DNA of 64,000 nt from Caulobacter sp. Root343 (GTDB taxonomy: Bacteria; Pseudomonadota; Alphaproteobacteria; Caulobacterales; Caulobacteraceae), in assembly GCF_001425745.1 (NCBI RefSeq), contig NZ_LMDF01000006.1:932035-996034 (forward strand), written 5' to 3'. Each line of letters begins with the position of its first letter. The first letter of the stretch is position 1. Of the stretch, positions 48,891-58,375 are shown in pieces. The position numbers were made by a program, and so were the translations under genes. The notes below the pieces were generated by a model that was not told the DNA's origin, did no database searches, and was given only the letters and a program-made list of their open reading frames with translations.

Positions 48891-50333
48891 ATGGGTGAGA
48901 TCCTAGCTTTCAGCCCCCGGCCGCCGGCCAGTGACTGGTCCCCCAACGAGCGGGGCCTGCTGATGCTGCTCACCCAGCAGCTTTCGTCCAGCTATGGCGA
49001 GGTCGACGGCGTGTTCGGCCAGACCGATTCGGGCGACCCCTGGTACGTGGTCACCGACGCCAACCAGGACGTGCTGGTCCACATCGCCCGCATCGACGGC
49101 CAGTTCGTGGTGCATGATGCAGCGATCGACATGTTCCATCAGGTCGGCAGCCTGTGGGGAGCGCTGCGCCAGGTGCTATCCTCGAGTGTCGAGGACCCGG
49201 GCGGGGTCGTGGTGGCCTTCAATCCATCCAGCCGCGAGGCCCAGTCGTTCCTGTCGCTGGTCATCGCCGTGGGCCTCTATCTGGAGCTTCGCGGCCTGGA
49301 CCTCGGCGAGGCGGGCCGCCTCAATTTCGAGAACCTGCCGCGCGCCGACGATCCGGCCATCGAGGGCGTGGCGTCCAAGCTGATCGCCGCCTTGAACCTC
49401 GAAGCCGATCGCGCCTCGGACCACGCGGCCTTGCCCGCCGCCGGGGCCGGCGCGGCCCAGGATCCGGCGACGATCAAACCCGAAGGCGACAAGGCGGTGG
49501 TCGTCGAGCCGCCGGCGCAAGGACTGCCCGGACTCTTCGCCGCGAAGGCCACTCACTTGATCGCCTCGGAATCGGCGTCATCGCCTCCGAGCGGCGGACC
49601 GACGCAGCCGCCGGCCGATCAGCCGAGCACGCCCGGCCTGGAGGGGCAGGGCTTCGCCGGAACCAAGTACGCCATGATCGGCACCGCCGGAAACGATGTG
49701 ATGAAGGGCGGTCCGGGCGCGGACACGATCCATGGCGGCGCCGGTGACGACTATATCGACGGCGGCGGCGTGGGAACCGTTGGGGGCGCGAGCACCGGGC
49801 TGGCTGGCGCTGGCGCGGGCGGCGGAATCGACCGTCTGGACGGCGGCGCGGGTAACGACCGGATCGTCATGAACGCCCACGTCGTGGCCACTGGCGGGAC
49901 CGGGGCCGACACCTTCCTGATCTCGGCCACGCCGCCGGCCGCCAAGGCGGACACGCTGCTGGGCGTGGTGCTCGACTATTCGGCCGCCAAGGGCGACCAC
50001 CTGGCGGTGCTGGGCAAGGGGCAGGTCACCGTGGTCACCACCGCCTCGGTCAGTGACGTGCTGGCCGTCCAGGGCGCGACTCTGGGCGAGGCGACCGCTA
50101 CGCAGGTCGCGGACGTGACCCACGCCGTCGCCGGGGCTCGCGTCGGTTTCGATATCGACGGCGACGGGCGCGAGGACGTGTTCATCCTTCTGGGCGGCGC
50201 CTCCGCGACGACGTTCCGCGTGGGAACGACAATCGCGAACGACCATGCGGCTGCTCCACCAGACGTGCCGCTGGTCGGGCAGCCCTCGACCGACATAGGC
50301 CACTTCGCCGATCCCACGACCCCGGTCCGCTGA
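48891..50333 (+). CDS. RTX (hemolysin-type) calcium-binding repeat protein
   Basis: A 480-residue protein in three parts. The N-terminal ~170 residues are a globular region (WSPNERGLLMLLTQQLSSSYGEVDGVFGQTD, then LVIAVGLYLELRGLDLGEAGRLNF) that I do not recognise. A Pro/Ala/Gln-rich linker (~190-260) follows. The C-terminal part has RTX nonapeptides at 264-292 (GTAGNDVMKGG, GADTIHGGAGDDYIDGG) and again around 314-325 (RLDGGAGNDRI). There is no N-terminal signal peptide, consistent with type I secretion, although the repeats are few. It is the second gene of the XRE operon. Confidence 0.8.
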   Translation: MGEILAFSPRPPASDWSPNERGLLMLLTQQLSSSYGEVDGVFGQTDSGDPWYVVTDANQDVLVHIARIDGQFVVHDAAIDMFHQVGSLWGALRQVLSSSVEDPGGVVVAFNPSSREAQSFLSLVIAVGLYLELRGLDLGEAGRLNFENLPRADDPAIEGVASKLIAALNLEADRASDHAALPAAGAGAAQDPATIKPEGDKAVVVEPPAQGLPGLFAAKATHLIASESASSPPSGGPTQPPADQPSTPGLEGQGFAGTKYAMIGTAGNDVMKGGPGADTIHGGAGDDYIDGGGVGTVGGASTGLAGAGAGGGIDRLDGGAGNDRIVMNAHVVATGGTGADTFLISATPPAAKADTLLGVVLDYSAAKGDHLAVLGKGQVTVVTTASVSDVLAVQGATLGEATATQVADVTHAVAGARVGFDIDGDGREDVFILLGGASATTFRVGTTIANDHAAAPPDVPLVGQPSTDIGHFADPTTPVR

Positions 50334-50345
50334 GGCTGGCCGGCT

Positions 50346-51524
50346 CTAGCCGCGCACCAGCTCCCGCATCGCCTTGTCCAGGCCCTCGATGGTCAGCGGA
50401 TACATGCGATCGCCGAGGATCTGCTTCATCACCCCAATCGACTGGGTGTAGTCCCAATGGCGCTCGGGCGTCGGGTTCAGCCAGACGCAGCTCTGGTAGA
50501 TATCGGCGACCCGCTGCATCCAGATCGCGCCGGGCTCCTCGTTCCAGTGTTCGACGCTGCCGCCCGGATAGGTGATCTCGTACGGGCTCATGGTGGCGTC
50601 GCCGACGAAGATCACCTTGTAGTCGGCGGGGAACTTGTGGAGCACGTCGAAGGTCGGGATCTTCTCGGCGTGACGGCGCTTGTTGTCCTTCCAGACCGCC
50701 TCGTAGAGGCAATTGTGGAAGTAGTAGAATTCCAGGTTCTTGAACTCGGTCTTGGCGGCGCTGAACAGCTCCTCGCAGAGCTTGATGTGGCCGTCCATCG
50801 AGCCGCCGATGTCGAAGAACAGCAGCACCTTGATGGCGTTGCGGCGCTCGGGGCGCAGCTGGATGTCCAAATAGCCCTTCTCGGCCGTGCCCTTGATGGT
50901 GCCAGGCAGGTCCAGTTCCTCGGCCGCGCCGGTGCGGGCGAACTTGCGCAGGCGCCGTAGGGCGACCTTGATGTTGCGGGTGCCCAGTTCGACGCTGTCG
51001 TCGAGATTCTTGTACTCGCGCTTGTCCCAGACCTTCACCGCGCGACCGTGGCGGCTCTTGTCCTGGCCGATGCGCACGCCCTCGGGATTGTAGCCATTGT
51101 TGCCGAACGGGCTGGTGCCGCCCGAGCCGATCATCTTGTTGCCGCCCTCGTGGCGCTTCTTCTGCTCGCGCAGACGCTCCTGCAGGGTCTCCATCAGCTT
51201 CTCGAAGCCGCCCAGCGCCTCGATCTGGGCCTTTTCCTCGTCGGTCAGGAACCGCTCGGTCAGGGCTTTCAGCCACTCTTCGGGGATATCGGCGGCGAGG
51301 CCCTCGTTGACCGTCTCCAGGCCCTTGAAGACGTGGCCGAACACGCGGTCGAACTTGTCGAGGTTCTTCTCGTCCTTCACCAGGCTGGCGCGCGACAGGA
51401 AATAGAAGTCCTCGACCGAGCGGTCGATGACGTCCTTGTCCAGGGCCTCCATCAGCAGGAGGTATTCGCGCAGGCTGACCGGCACCTTGGCCTGGCGGAG
51501 CTCGGAGAAGAAGCGAAGGAACAT
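50346..51524 (-). CDS. VWA domain-containing protein (CoxE-like)
   Basis: A 392-residue protein with a helical N-terminal half (~1-215) and a VWA domain from ~225. The MIDAS-like motif is VLLFFDIGGSMDGH (D-x-G-G-S variant of D-x-S-x-S), followed by YYFHNCLYE and KVIFVGDATM (the second Asp region). The pattern is that of CoxE/YehP-type proteins, whose usual partner is a MoxR-type AAA+ ATPase. No such ATPase is adjacent, so the partner is elsewhere or absent. It follows the RTX gene tail-to-tail. It is cytoplasmic by sequence. Confidence 0.88.
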   Translation of the reverse strand: MFLRFFSELRQAKVPVSLREYLLLMEALDKDVIDRSVEDFYFLSRASLVKDEKNLDKFDRVFGHVFKGLETVNEGLAADIPEEWLKALTERFLTDEEKAQIEALGGFEKLMETLQERLREQKKRHEGGNKMIGSGGTSPFGNNGYNPEGVRIGQDKSRHGRAVKVWDKREYKNLDDSVELGTRNIKVALRRLRKFARTGAAEELDLPGTIKGTAEKGYLDIQLRPERRNAIKVLLFFDIGGSMDGHIKLCEELFSAAKTEFKNLEFYYFHNCLYEAVWKDNKRRHAEKIPTFDVLHKFPADYKVIFVGDATMSPYEITYPGGSVEHWNEEPGAIWMQRVADIYQSCVWLNPTPERHWDYTQSIGVMKQILGDRMYPLTIEGLDKAMRELVRG

Positions 51525-51596
51525 CGGCGCGGCTTTCGAACAGATGTTCGGGAGAATGGAGGGTTCTCAAACGAGACGCAACTAGGGCGGAGAGCT

Positions 51597-51702
51597 TGCC
51601 CCCTCCGCGCCTGCGGCGCTCCTCCCCCGGAGGGGGAAGAAGGAACCTTCCGCCCGCCTTCGGGGCGGACGACCGCGAAGCGGTCAGGTGGGGGGAGGTC
51701 AC
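51597..51702. repeat. G/C-rich intergenic repeat-like element with nested hairpins
   Basis: Three inverted repeats lie side by side: CCTCCCCCGGAGGGGG, CCGCCCGCCTTCGGGGCGG and GACCGCGAAGCGGTC. They end in a purine-rich TCAGGTGGGGGGAGG. Elements with these words are common between genes in Caulobacter relatives as I recall; only one copy is in the window. It lies between two minus-strand genes. Confidence 0.5.
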
Positions 51703-52235
51703 CCTCTCCTGAGAATGAACTCCAGGTCCCGCGTCTCGCCGACCTTGAAGTGGTACTCGCCGACCTTCTCGAAGCCCATGCGACCGTACAGCTTCTGGGC
51801 CCCGAAGTTCTCGGAGAAGACCCCGATCCACAGCGGGCGCGGGCCGTCCTTCTCCAGCCAGTCCAGCGCCGCGTTCAGCAGCATCGAGCCGCGGCCGCCG
51901 CCCTGGTGGCTCTTCAGCACGTAGATCCGCTTCAGCTCGCCGTCCTCGGAGCGCGCCGCTTCGTGCGGCAGCTCGCAAGGGCCGGCCAGGGCGTAGCCGA
52001 TGGCCTCGCCATCCTCGTCCTCCAGCAGCCAGGTGGCCTTGTCGGGGTGGGCCAGGTCGTTGCGTGTGCGTTCCAGCCCGTACGCATAGGCCAGGAAGGT
52101 CTCGAGGTCCTCGGGCGGATAGAGGTGGGCGAAGGTCTCGGTGAAGGTGCGGGCGCCCAGGCTGGACACGACATCGGCGTCATCGGCCGTGGCTCTACGA
52201 AGCGAATGGGGGCGGATGGTCGGGTCGGCTTTCAC
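51699..52235 (-). CDS. GNAT family N-acetyltransferase
   Basis: A 178-residue GNAT protein. Seen: the central strand IGYALAGPCELP, the acetyl-CoA motif ELKRIYVLKSHQGGGRGSMLLNAALDWLEKDG (Q-x-G-G-G-R-G pattern), then LWIGVFSENFGAQKLYGRMGFEKVGEYHF, the terminal GNAT pattern. The N-terminal ALRRATADDADVVSSLGARTFTETFAHLYPPEDLETFL start matches the common 'F-x-x-T-F-x-x' form. The substrate is unknown. It is divergent from the deacetylase-like gene (16-base gap), so their promoters overlap the coding regions. Confidence 0.92.
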   Translation of the reverse strand: MKADPTIRPHSLRRATADDADVVSSLGARTFTETFAHLYPPEDLETFLAYAYGLERTRNDLAHPDKATWLLEDEDGEAIGYALAGPCELPHEAARSEDGELKRIYVLKSHQGGGRGSMLLNAALDWLEKDGPRPLWIGVFSENFGAQKLYGRMGFEKVGEYHFKVGETRDLEFILRRG

Positions 52236-52251
52236 GGTCTAAGAGTCTCCC

Positions 52252-53172
52252 ATGGTTGTCGCGCTTTACACCCATTTGGACATGCTCGACCACCGGCCCG
52301 GCGACGGGCACGTGGAGAGCCCGGAGCGTCTGCGCGCGGTGATCGACGCCCTGAACGACGACCCCAATCTGGAGCTGGAGCCGCAAGACGCGCCGATGGT
52401 CGATGTCGAGGATCTGCTGCGGGTGCACCCCGAGGCGTTCGTCGACGCCGTGCTCCGGTCGGCCCCCAAGACCGGACGGCTGGCCCTGGACCCCGACACC
52501 GTGCTCTCGACCGGCAGCCTGGCGGCGGCGCGCCGCGCCGCGGGGGCTAGCGTGGCGGCCGTGCGGGCTGTCGCGGCGGGCGAGGCCGAGCGAGTTTTCT
52601 GCGCCGTGCGACCACCGGGCCATCACGCCGAACCCGGGACGGCGATGGGCTTCTGCGTGTTCTCCAACGTCGCGGTGGCGGCTCGAGCGGCGCAGGCGGC
52701 GGGGCTGGGGCGGGTGGCGATCGTCGATTTCGACGTCCATCACGGCAATGGCACCCAGGCGGTGTTCGAGAACGACCCGACCGTGTTCTTCGCCTCGATC
52801 CACCAGTCGCCACTGTATCCCGGCACCGGCGATCCGTCCGAGACCGGCCTGGGCAACATCGCCAACGCCACCGTCGCGCCGCACGCCGCCCGCGAGGTCT
52901 GGCGGGCGCGATTCGAGGGGCTGATGGACAAGGTCGACGCCTTCGCGCCTGAGCTGTTGATCGTCTCGGCCGGCTTCGACGCCCACGCCCGCGATCCGCT
53001 GTCGGCGCAGAGCTTGACCGAGGACGACTTCGCCTGGGCGACCCGCGCAATCGTGTCGGTGGCGAACGCGCGGGCCAAGGGCCGGGTTGTATCGTCGCTC
53101 GAGGGCGGTTACGACCTCCAGGCGCTGGGGCGGTCCGCCGCCGCGCATGTACGCGCTCTTCAGGAGGGGTGA
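52252..53172 (+). CDS. Histone deacetylase family (acetylpolyamine amidohydrolase-like) protein
   Basis: A 306-residue zinc-dependent deacetylase. Seen: [15 protein letters not shown], the His-His dyad RPPGHHAEP, the zinc-binding [15 protein letters not shown] (Asp and His), [15 protein letters not shown], and the third ligand and lid around [12 protein letters not shown]. All catalytic residues of arginase-fold HDACs are present. Known: bacterial members act on acetylpolyamines, acetoin or acetyl-lysine. The substrate is not known here. Its TGA overlaps a possible GTG of the next gene, so the two are probably coupled. Confidence 0.93.
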   Translation: MVVALYTHLDMLDHRPGDGHVESPERLRAVIDALNDDPNLELEPQDAPMVDVEDLLRVHPEAFVDAVLRSAPKTGRLALDPDTVLSTGSLAAARRAAGASVAAVRAVAAGEAERVFCAVRPPGHHAEPGTAMGFCVFSNVAVAARAAQAAGLGRVAIVDFDVHHGNGTQAVFENDPTVFFASIHQSPLYPGTGDPSETGLGNIANATVAPHAAREVWRARFEGLMDKVDAFAPELLIVSAGFDAHARDPLSAQSLTEDDFAWATRAIVSVANARAKGRVVSSLEGGYDLQALGRSAAAHVRALQEG

Positions 53173-53213
53173 GAGGACGGCAAGGCCCGCTGGCCGACCG
53201 GCTTCTCCACAAC

Positions 53214-53828
53214 ATGGCCGACGTCACCATCGCCGACCAAGCGTCCCCGCCCGCGAAGCCGGGCGTCATCACCCTGGCTCGCCACGGGGAGCCCGCCCTG
53301 TCGCGTCAGGTCCGACTCAATGCGCCCGAATATGGCGCGTGGTGGAGCCGGTATGAGGAGGGCGGGCTGAAGGCCGGCCAGACCCCGCCGGACACGCTGA
53401 TTCAGATCGCTCGCGAGGCCGACGTGATCATCGCCTCGACCCGACGCCGGTCGATCGAGACCGCCCGGGCGGTGGTCGGTGATCGGGCCTTCGCAACCGA
53501 TCCGACCTTCATCGAGGCCCCGCTGCCGCCGCCGCCGTGGCCGCTCTGGCTCCGTATGTCGCCCAAGCGCCTCGGTTTCTTCGCCCGGTTCTGGTGGTGG
53601 TTCTTCAACAATCACGGCGGCCAGGAGACACGCAAGCAGGCCGAGGTCCGCGCTGGCCAGGCCGCCGACCTGCTGATCGAGCTGTCCGACGCTGGCCAGG
53701 ACGTGCTGGTGCTGGCCCACGGCTTCTTCAACTGGATGATCGCCGACGCCCTGAAGGCGCGTGGATTGACGAAGCTGGTCGACGAGGGCCACGCCTATTG
53801 GAGCATCAAGCGCTTCCGTCGCGCCTGA
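53214..53828 (+). CDS. Histidine phosphatase superfamily protein
   Basis: A 204-residue protein of the phosphoglycerate mutase/SixA type. Seen: the nucleophile motif TLARHGEPALS (R-H-G), a second Arg in STRRRSIETARA and a C-terminal His in VLAHGFFNWMIAD (A-H-G). The MSPKRLGFFARFWWWFFNNHGG insertion is aromatic-rich. A GTG at 53169 that overlaps the deacetylase stop is an alternative start (219 residues). The substrate is unknown. Confidence 0.82.
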   Translation: MADVTIADQASPPAKPGVITLARHGEPALSRQVRLNAPEYGAWWSRYEEGGLKAGQTPPDTLIQIAREADVIIASTRRRSIETARAVVGDRAFATDPTFIEAPLPPPPWPLWLRMSPKRLGFFARFWWWFFNNHGGQETRKQAEVRAGQAADLLIELSDAGQDVLVLAHGFFNWMIADALKARGLTKLVDEGHAYWSIKRFRRA

Positions 53829-53926
53829 AGCTTTCAAACCCTCTTCCCTTAACCACGCCTAGGCTCTAGGCCGTTGCCCGCGCCGGTCTAGGCCACTAGG
53901 CTGCCGCTGTTCACCTGAGAGTTGAA

Positions 53927-54181
53927 ATGACCGACGCCACGAGCAATCCCGCTGACATCTCCAGCCTCAGCTTCGAGGAAGCGCTGGCGCAGTTGGAACG
54001 GATCGTGGCCGAGCTGGAATCGGGCCAGGCTCCGCTGGAGCGGTCGATCGACATCTACGAACGCGGCGCGGCCTTGAAGGCCCACTGCGAGAAGAAGCTG
54101 GAAGCCGCGCGCCTGAAGGTCGAGAAGATCGTCCTGGGCCAGGGCGGAGCTGTCGCCGCCGAAGCGGCCGAGTTCAACTGA
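53927..54181 (+). CDS. xseB: Exodeoxyribonuclease VII small subunit
   Basis: An 84-residue protein with the family core [20 protein letters not shown] followed by [26 protein letters not shown]. This is the usual XseB coiled-coil pair. It works with XseA (not in the window) to degrade single-stranded DNA. The order xseB-ispA-dxs is conserved in many proteobacteria. The ATG at 53927 is the only suitable start. Confidence 0.96.
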   Translation: MTDATSNPADISSLSFEEALAQLERIVAELESGQAPLERSIDIYERGAALKAHCEKKLEAARLKVEKIVLGQGGAVAAEAAEFN

Positions 54182-54218
54182 TGCCGGGCGCTTGTCCGCC
54201 GACCGAGGGGAGGCGCCC

Positions 54219-55103
54219 TTGACCGATCTCGCCAGGCGCGTCGTCCAGGCCGCCGACATCGTCACCGTGGCGCTCGACGAGCTGCTGCCGCGCGCCGACG
54301 GTCCGGAAAGCCGACTGACCGAGGCCATGCGCTATGCGGCGCTGGGGCCGGGCAAGCGGCTGCGGCCGTTTTTCGCCCTCGAAACCGGCAAGATGTTCGA
54401 CCTGGCCGAGCGGCCGGTGCTGCGCGCGGCTTGCGCGCTGGAATGCATCCATGCCTACAGCCTGGTCCACGACGATTTGCCGGCCATGGACGACGACAAT
54501 GTCCGCCGCGGCCGCCCGACCGTGCACAAGCAGTATGACGAGGCGACCGCCATCCTCGCCGGCGACGCGCTGCAGACGGCCGCCTTCGAGATCATGGCCC
54601 ACCCCGACACCCACGACGACGGCCACGTCCGCTCGGAGCTGGTGCGCAAGCTGGCGATCGCCTCGGGCGCCCGGGGCATGGTCGGCGGCCAGATGATCGA
54701 CATCCTGGGCGTCCGCGACGACCTGGGCGCGGTGGCCCGGATGCAGCGCCTGAAGACCGGCGCCCTGATCGCCTTCGCCTTCGAGATCCCGCTGATCATC
54801 GCCCGCGCCAAGGAGGCCGAGCGCGCCGCCCTGATGGCTTTCGCCCAGGACCTGGGCCTGGCCTACCAGATCGTCGACGACATTCTGGACGCCGAGGGCG
54901 ACGAAAAGACCCTGGGCAAGGCCGCCGGCGGCAAGGACGCCGCCAAGGGCAAGGCCAACTACGTCACCCTGCTGGGGCTGGACGCGGCGAAAGAGCGCGT
55001 GGCGCTTCTTGCCGACCAGACTCGCTCCCATCTCGAAATCTTTGGCGAACGAGCCGAACATCTGCGCGAAAGCGTTGATTTCGTGCTGGACCGCCGCAAT
55101 TGA
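54219..55103 (+). CDS. ispA: Farnesyl (or geranyl) diphosphate synthase
   Basis: A 294-residue short-chain prenyltransferase. Seen: [15 protein letters not shown], the first Asp-rich motif [22 protein letters not shown] (D-D-x2-4-D), [16 protein letters not shown], and the second Asp-rich motif QIVDDILD. The aromatic residues before the first motif that restrict chain length to C15 (here the CIHAYS helix) fit a farnesyl diphosphate synthase. I place the start at a TTG at 54219, preceded by GGGGAGG; an upstream TTG at 54192 is possible. The distance to the dxs ATG is 18 bases. Confidence 0.95.
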   Translation: MTDLARRVVQAADIVTVALDELLPRADGPESRLTEAMRYAALGPGKRLRPFFALETGKMFDLAERPVLRAACALECIHAYSLVHDDLPAMDDDNVRRGRPTVHKQYDEATAILAGDALQTAAFEIMAHPDTHDDGHVRSELVRKLAIASGARGMVGGQMIDILGVRDDLGAVARMQRLKTGALIAFAFEIPLIIARAKEAERAALMAFAQDLGLAYQIVDDILDAEGDEKTLGKAAGGKDAAKGKANYVTLLGLDAAKERVALLADQTRSHLEIFGERAEHLRESVDFVLDRRN

Positions 55104-55120
55104 CCGCGCTTTCTTCAAAC

Positions 55121-57043
55121 ATGCCCACCAAAACGCCTCTGCTCGACACCATCGCCTCGCCGGCCGACACGCGGGGCCTCTCTCTGGCGGAGCTGAAACA
55201 GCTGGCCGCCGAGCTGCGGGCCGAGACGATCGACGCCGTGTCGGTGACCGGCGGCCATCTGGGCGCGGGCCTGGGCGTGGTCGAGCTGACCGTGGCCCTG
55301 CACCACGTGTTCGAGACGCCCAAGGACATCGTCATCTGGGATGTCGGCCATCAGGCTTATCCGCACAAGATCCTGACCGGCCGCCGCGACCGCATCAAGA
55401 CGCTGCGCCAAGGTGGTGGGCTGTCGGGCTTCACCAAGCGGGCCGAGAGCGTCTACGACCCGTTCGGCGCGGCCCACGCGGCCACCTCGATCTCGGCGGC
55501 CCTGGGTTTTTGCGCCGCGCGCGACGCCAAGGGCGAGGACAACAGCGTCATCGCCGTGATCGGCGACGGCTCGCTGGGCGCGGGCATGGCCTATGAGGCG
55601 ATGAACGCGGCGACCGACGCCACCAAACGCCTGATCGTCATCCTCAACGACAACGACATGTCGATCGCGCCGCCGGTCGGCGGCATGAGCGCTTATCTGG
55701 CCAACCTGGTCTCGGGCGGCGCCTACCGCTCGGTGCGCAAGCTGGGCAAGACGGTGGTCGAGAAGCTGCCGACCCCGATGCGCGAGGCCGCGCGCAAGGC
55801 GGAAGAATATGCCCGGGGCATGGTCACCGGCGGCACCTTCTTCGAGGAACTGGGCTTCCACTATGTCGGCCCGATCGACGGCCACGACATGGACGCCCTG
55901 GTCAGCGTGCTGAAGAACGCCAAGGCCTTCGGCGACAAGCCGGTGCTGGTCCACTGCGTCACCCAGAAGGGCAAGGGCTATGCTCCGGCCGAGGGCGCAG
56001 AGGACAAGCTGCACGCCGTGGCCAAGTTCGACGTGGTCACCGGCCAGCAGCAGAAGCCGGCCGCTGGCCCGCCCAGCTACACCAAGGTCTTCGCCCAGGA
56101 ACTGGTCAGGCAGGCGGAAAAGGACGACAAGATCGTCGCCATCACCGCCGCCATGCCGTCCGGCACGGGCCTGGACATCTTCCAGAAGGCGTTCCCCGAG
56201 CGCACCTTCGACGTCGGCATCGCCGAGCAGCACGCGGTGACCTTCGCCGCCGGCCTGGCCGCCGACGGCATGAAGCCGTTCGCGGCGATCTATTCGACCT
56301 TCCTGCAGCGCGGCTACGACCAGGTGGTGCACGACGTGGCCATCCAGGGCCTGCCGGTGCGCTTCGCCATGGACCGCGCCGGCCTGGTCGGCGCCGATGG
56401 GCCCACCCACGCCGGCAGTTTCGACATCGGCTTCATGGGCGCTCTGCCCGGCATGGTGCTGATGGCCGCCGCCGACGAGGTGGAGCTGGCCCGCATGGTC
56501 GCCACCGCCGCCGCCATCGACGATCGCCCCAGCGCCTTCCGCTATCCGCGCGGCGAAGGCCTGGGTCTCGAGATCCCGGCCCACGTCGACCCGCTGGAGA
56601 TCGGCAAGGGCCGTATCGTCCGCGAGGGGACCAGCGTCGCGATCGTCTCGTTCGGCACCCGCCTGTCGGAAAGCCTGAAGGCCGCCGATCTGCTGGCCGC
56701 GCGCGGCCTGTCGGCCACCGTCTGCGACGCCCGCTTCGCCAAGCCGCTGGACATCGACCTCCTGCTGCGTCTGGCGCGCGAGCACGAGGCGCTGGTCACG
56801 GTGGAGGAGGGGGCCATGGGCGGCTTCGGCGGCTTCGTGCTGCAGGCCCTGGCCGAGCACGGCGCCTTCGATCGCGGCCTGAAGATCCGCACCTTGTGCC
56901 TGCCGGACATCTTCCAGGACCAGGACAAGCCCGACGTCATGTACGCCCAGGCTGGTCTCGACGCCGAGGGCATCCTGCGCGGCGCGCTGTCGGCCCTGGG
57001 CATGGACAATGTCAGCGCGGCGGGCGCCGGGCGTAGGGCCTAG
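55121..57043 (+). CDS. dxs: 1-deoxy-D-xylulose-5-phosphate synthase
   Basis: A 640-residue thiamine-diphosphate enzyme, the first step of the MEP pathway. Seen: [60 protein letters not shown], the TDP motif [17 protein letters not shown]...LNDNDMSI, the catalytic [18 protein letters not shown] and the C-terminal [13 protein letters not shown]. All motifs are intact and the length is normal. I use the ATG at 55121; a TTG at 55100 overlapping the ispA stop is an alternative. It follows ispA, so the operon supplies both isoprene units and farnesyl diphosphate. Confidence 0.97.
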   Translation: MPTKTPLLDTIASPADTRGLSLAELKQLAAELRAETIDAVSVTGGHLGAGLGVVELTVALHHVFETPKDIVIWDVGHQAYPHKILTGRRDRIKTLRQGGGLSGFTKRAESVYDPFGAAHAATSISAALGFCAARDAKGEDNSVIAVIGDGSLGAGMAYEAMNAATDATKRLIVILNDNDMSIAPPVGGMSAYLANLVSGGAYRSVRKLGKTVVEKLPTPMREAARKAEEYARGMVTGGTFFEELGFHYVGPIDGHDMDALVSVLKNAKAFGDKPVLVHCVTQKGKGYAPAEGAEDKLHAVAKFDVVTGQQQKPAAGPPSYTKVFAQELVRQAEKDDKIVAITAAMPSGTGLDIFQKAFPERTFDVGIAEQHAVTFAAGLAADGMKPFAAIYSTFLQRGYDQVVHDVAIQGLPVRFAMDRAGLVGADGPTHAGSFDIGFMGALPGMVLMAAADEVELARMVATAAAIDDRPSAFRYPRGEGLGLEIPAHVDPLEIGKGRIVREGTSVAIVSFGTRLSESLKAADLLAARGLSATVCDARFAKPLDIDLLLRLAREHEALVTVEEGAMGGFGGFVLQALAEHGAFDRGLKIRTLCLPDIFQDQDKPDVMYAQAGLDAEGILRGALSALGMDNVSAAGAGRRA

Positions 57044-57510
57044 GCCCCGCAAGCCTTGAAGAAGGCCCGCACGTGGCCTCGGTCGGCGGACTCCGCGGCC
57101 AGGCTATGCCGCTCGCCTTTGCTCAGCAGCGCCAGATCGCCTGACTTCCGGAAACCCACCAGCGCGGGCGCGCTGGCATTGCCGCGCGCTTCCAGCAGAC
57201 CGCCTTCGCTGAGGGCGTCTTGCACCTTGGCGGCGGCGAACCGGCTCTCGGTCCGGCCAGACGTCAGCACCACCTCGCCGCCCGACAGGCCGACGACCGA
57301 GACGTTGACCTGGTCCTGACCCGGGCGGCAGCTCATCATCAACACGACGTCGTCGCTGTTGGGACGGCCGTAGGCCAGGCGCGGCGTTTCGGCGCCATCG
57401 GCCAGATAGGCCCAGCGATAGCCGTCCATCCCGACCTTCTCATGCGCGCAGCCGGCAATTGCGGCGGCCAGCAGGCCCAGAGCGGTGAAGGCGGCGATGC
57501 GGGACGCCAT
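57040..57510 (-). CDS. Lipoprotein of unknown function
   Basis: A 156-residue protein with an N-terminal lipobox ([14 protein letters not shown], Cys at ~20). The mature part has strands [45 protein letters not shown] and a C-terminal helix. Proteins with this 'W-x-Y/L...A-Y-G-x-P-x-S-D' pattern are common as short lipoproteins in Caulobacter relatives, and none has a known role. I start at the ATG at 57510, with GAGGAGG about eight bases upstream. It converges with dxs (four-base overlap). Confidence 0.75.
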   Translation of the reverse strand: MASRIAAFTALGLLAAAIAGCAHEKVGMDGYRWAYLADGAETPRLAYGRPNSDDVVLMMSCRPGQDQVNVSVVGLSGGEVVLTSGRTESRFAAAKVQDALSEGGLLEARGNASAPALVGFRKSGDLALLSKGERHSLAAESADRGHVRAFFKACGA

Positions 57511-57626
57511 GGCGGGTCCTCCTCGCCCGATCAACGCGGAGGCGGCCTGAATGGCTCCTGAATACGCATCGGGCGCGGCGGCCTTGCGGCTGCCGCGCCC
57601 GACGATCCTGGATCGCGGTCTTCAGA

Positions 57627-58361
57627 TCAGAACGGCGAGAACTTCTCGACCAGCGACTGGCCGGCCGGGGTTTTTTGGACGCGGCTGATGTCGCCGCGGC
57701 CGCCGTAGCTGATGCGGGCTTCGGCGATTTGGGTGTGCTTGATGGTGTTGGCCGAGGAGATGTCCTCGGGACGCACGATGCCGGCCACGGTCAGCTGGCG
57801 CAGTTCGGCGTTGGTGCGGACTTCCTGGGTGCCCTGGATGACCATGTTGCCGTTCGGCAGGACTTGGCTGACCACGGCGGCGATCGTCAGGCTGATCTTT
57901 TCCGAACGGCTGACGCCGCCGGCCCCGGCGTTGCTGAAGGTCGAGTTGGTGCCGATGGCCTTGGACGGGTCGAAGCCGCCCGGCAGGACCTTGCCCAGGC
58001 TCGACTCGAGGCCCAGGAAATGGTCGACGCCGGCGCCGGCGCTGGAGGTGCGCGAGCTGTTGGTGGCGTTCTTGGTGCTGGCGCTGTCGTCGATGTCGAT
58101 CATGACGGTGACGATGTCGCCGACGCGGCTGGCGCGCTGGTCGTTGAAGAAGGCGCGGGCGCCGACCCGCCACAGCGAGTTGGCCGAAGCAGCCTGCGGC
58201 GAGGGCTCGCGAGCCGAGACATACTGCTGTTCCATCGGGGCCAGGGCGGCCGGATAGCCGACCGGGGCCAGCTGCGGGCCCTTCACGGCTTCGGTGACGG
58301 TGGAGCAGGCGGCCAGCGGGGCGAGCAGGACGACGGCGGCGAGGATGGCGGGGCGACGCAT
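57627..58361 (-). CDS. flgH: Flagellar L-ring protein FlgH
   Basis: A 244-residue lipoprotein that forms the outer membrane ring around the flagellar rod. Seen: a lipobox signal (LLAPLAACSTV), then LWRVGARAFFNDQRASRVGDIVTVMIDIDDSASTKN, which is the FlgH core, and VVSQVLPNGNMVIQGTQEVRTNAELRQLTVAGIVRPEDI, the conserved C-terminal half. It is the last gene of the flgF-flgG-flgA-flgH unit on the minus strand. Confidence 0.96.
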   Translation of the reverse strand: MRRPAILAAVVLLAPLAACSTVTEAVKGPQLAPVGYPAALAPMEQQYVSAREPSPQAASANSLWRVGARAFFNDQRASRVGDIVTVMIDIDDSASTKNATNSSRTSSAGAGVDHFLGLESSLGKVLPGGFDPSKAIGTNSTFSNAGAGGVSRSEKISLTIAAVVSQVLPNGNMVIQGTQEVRTNAELRQLTVAGIVRPEDISSANTIKHTQIAEARISYGGRGDISRVQKTPAGQSLVEKFSPF

Positions 58362-58375
58362 GGGGTGAAGACCTC

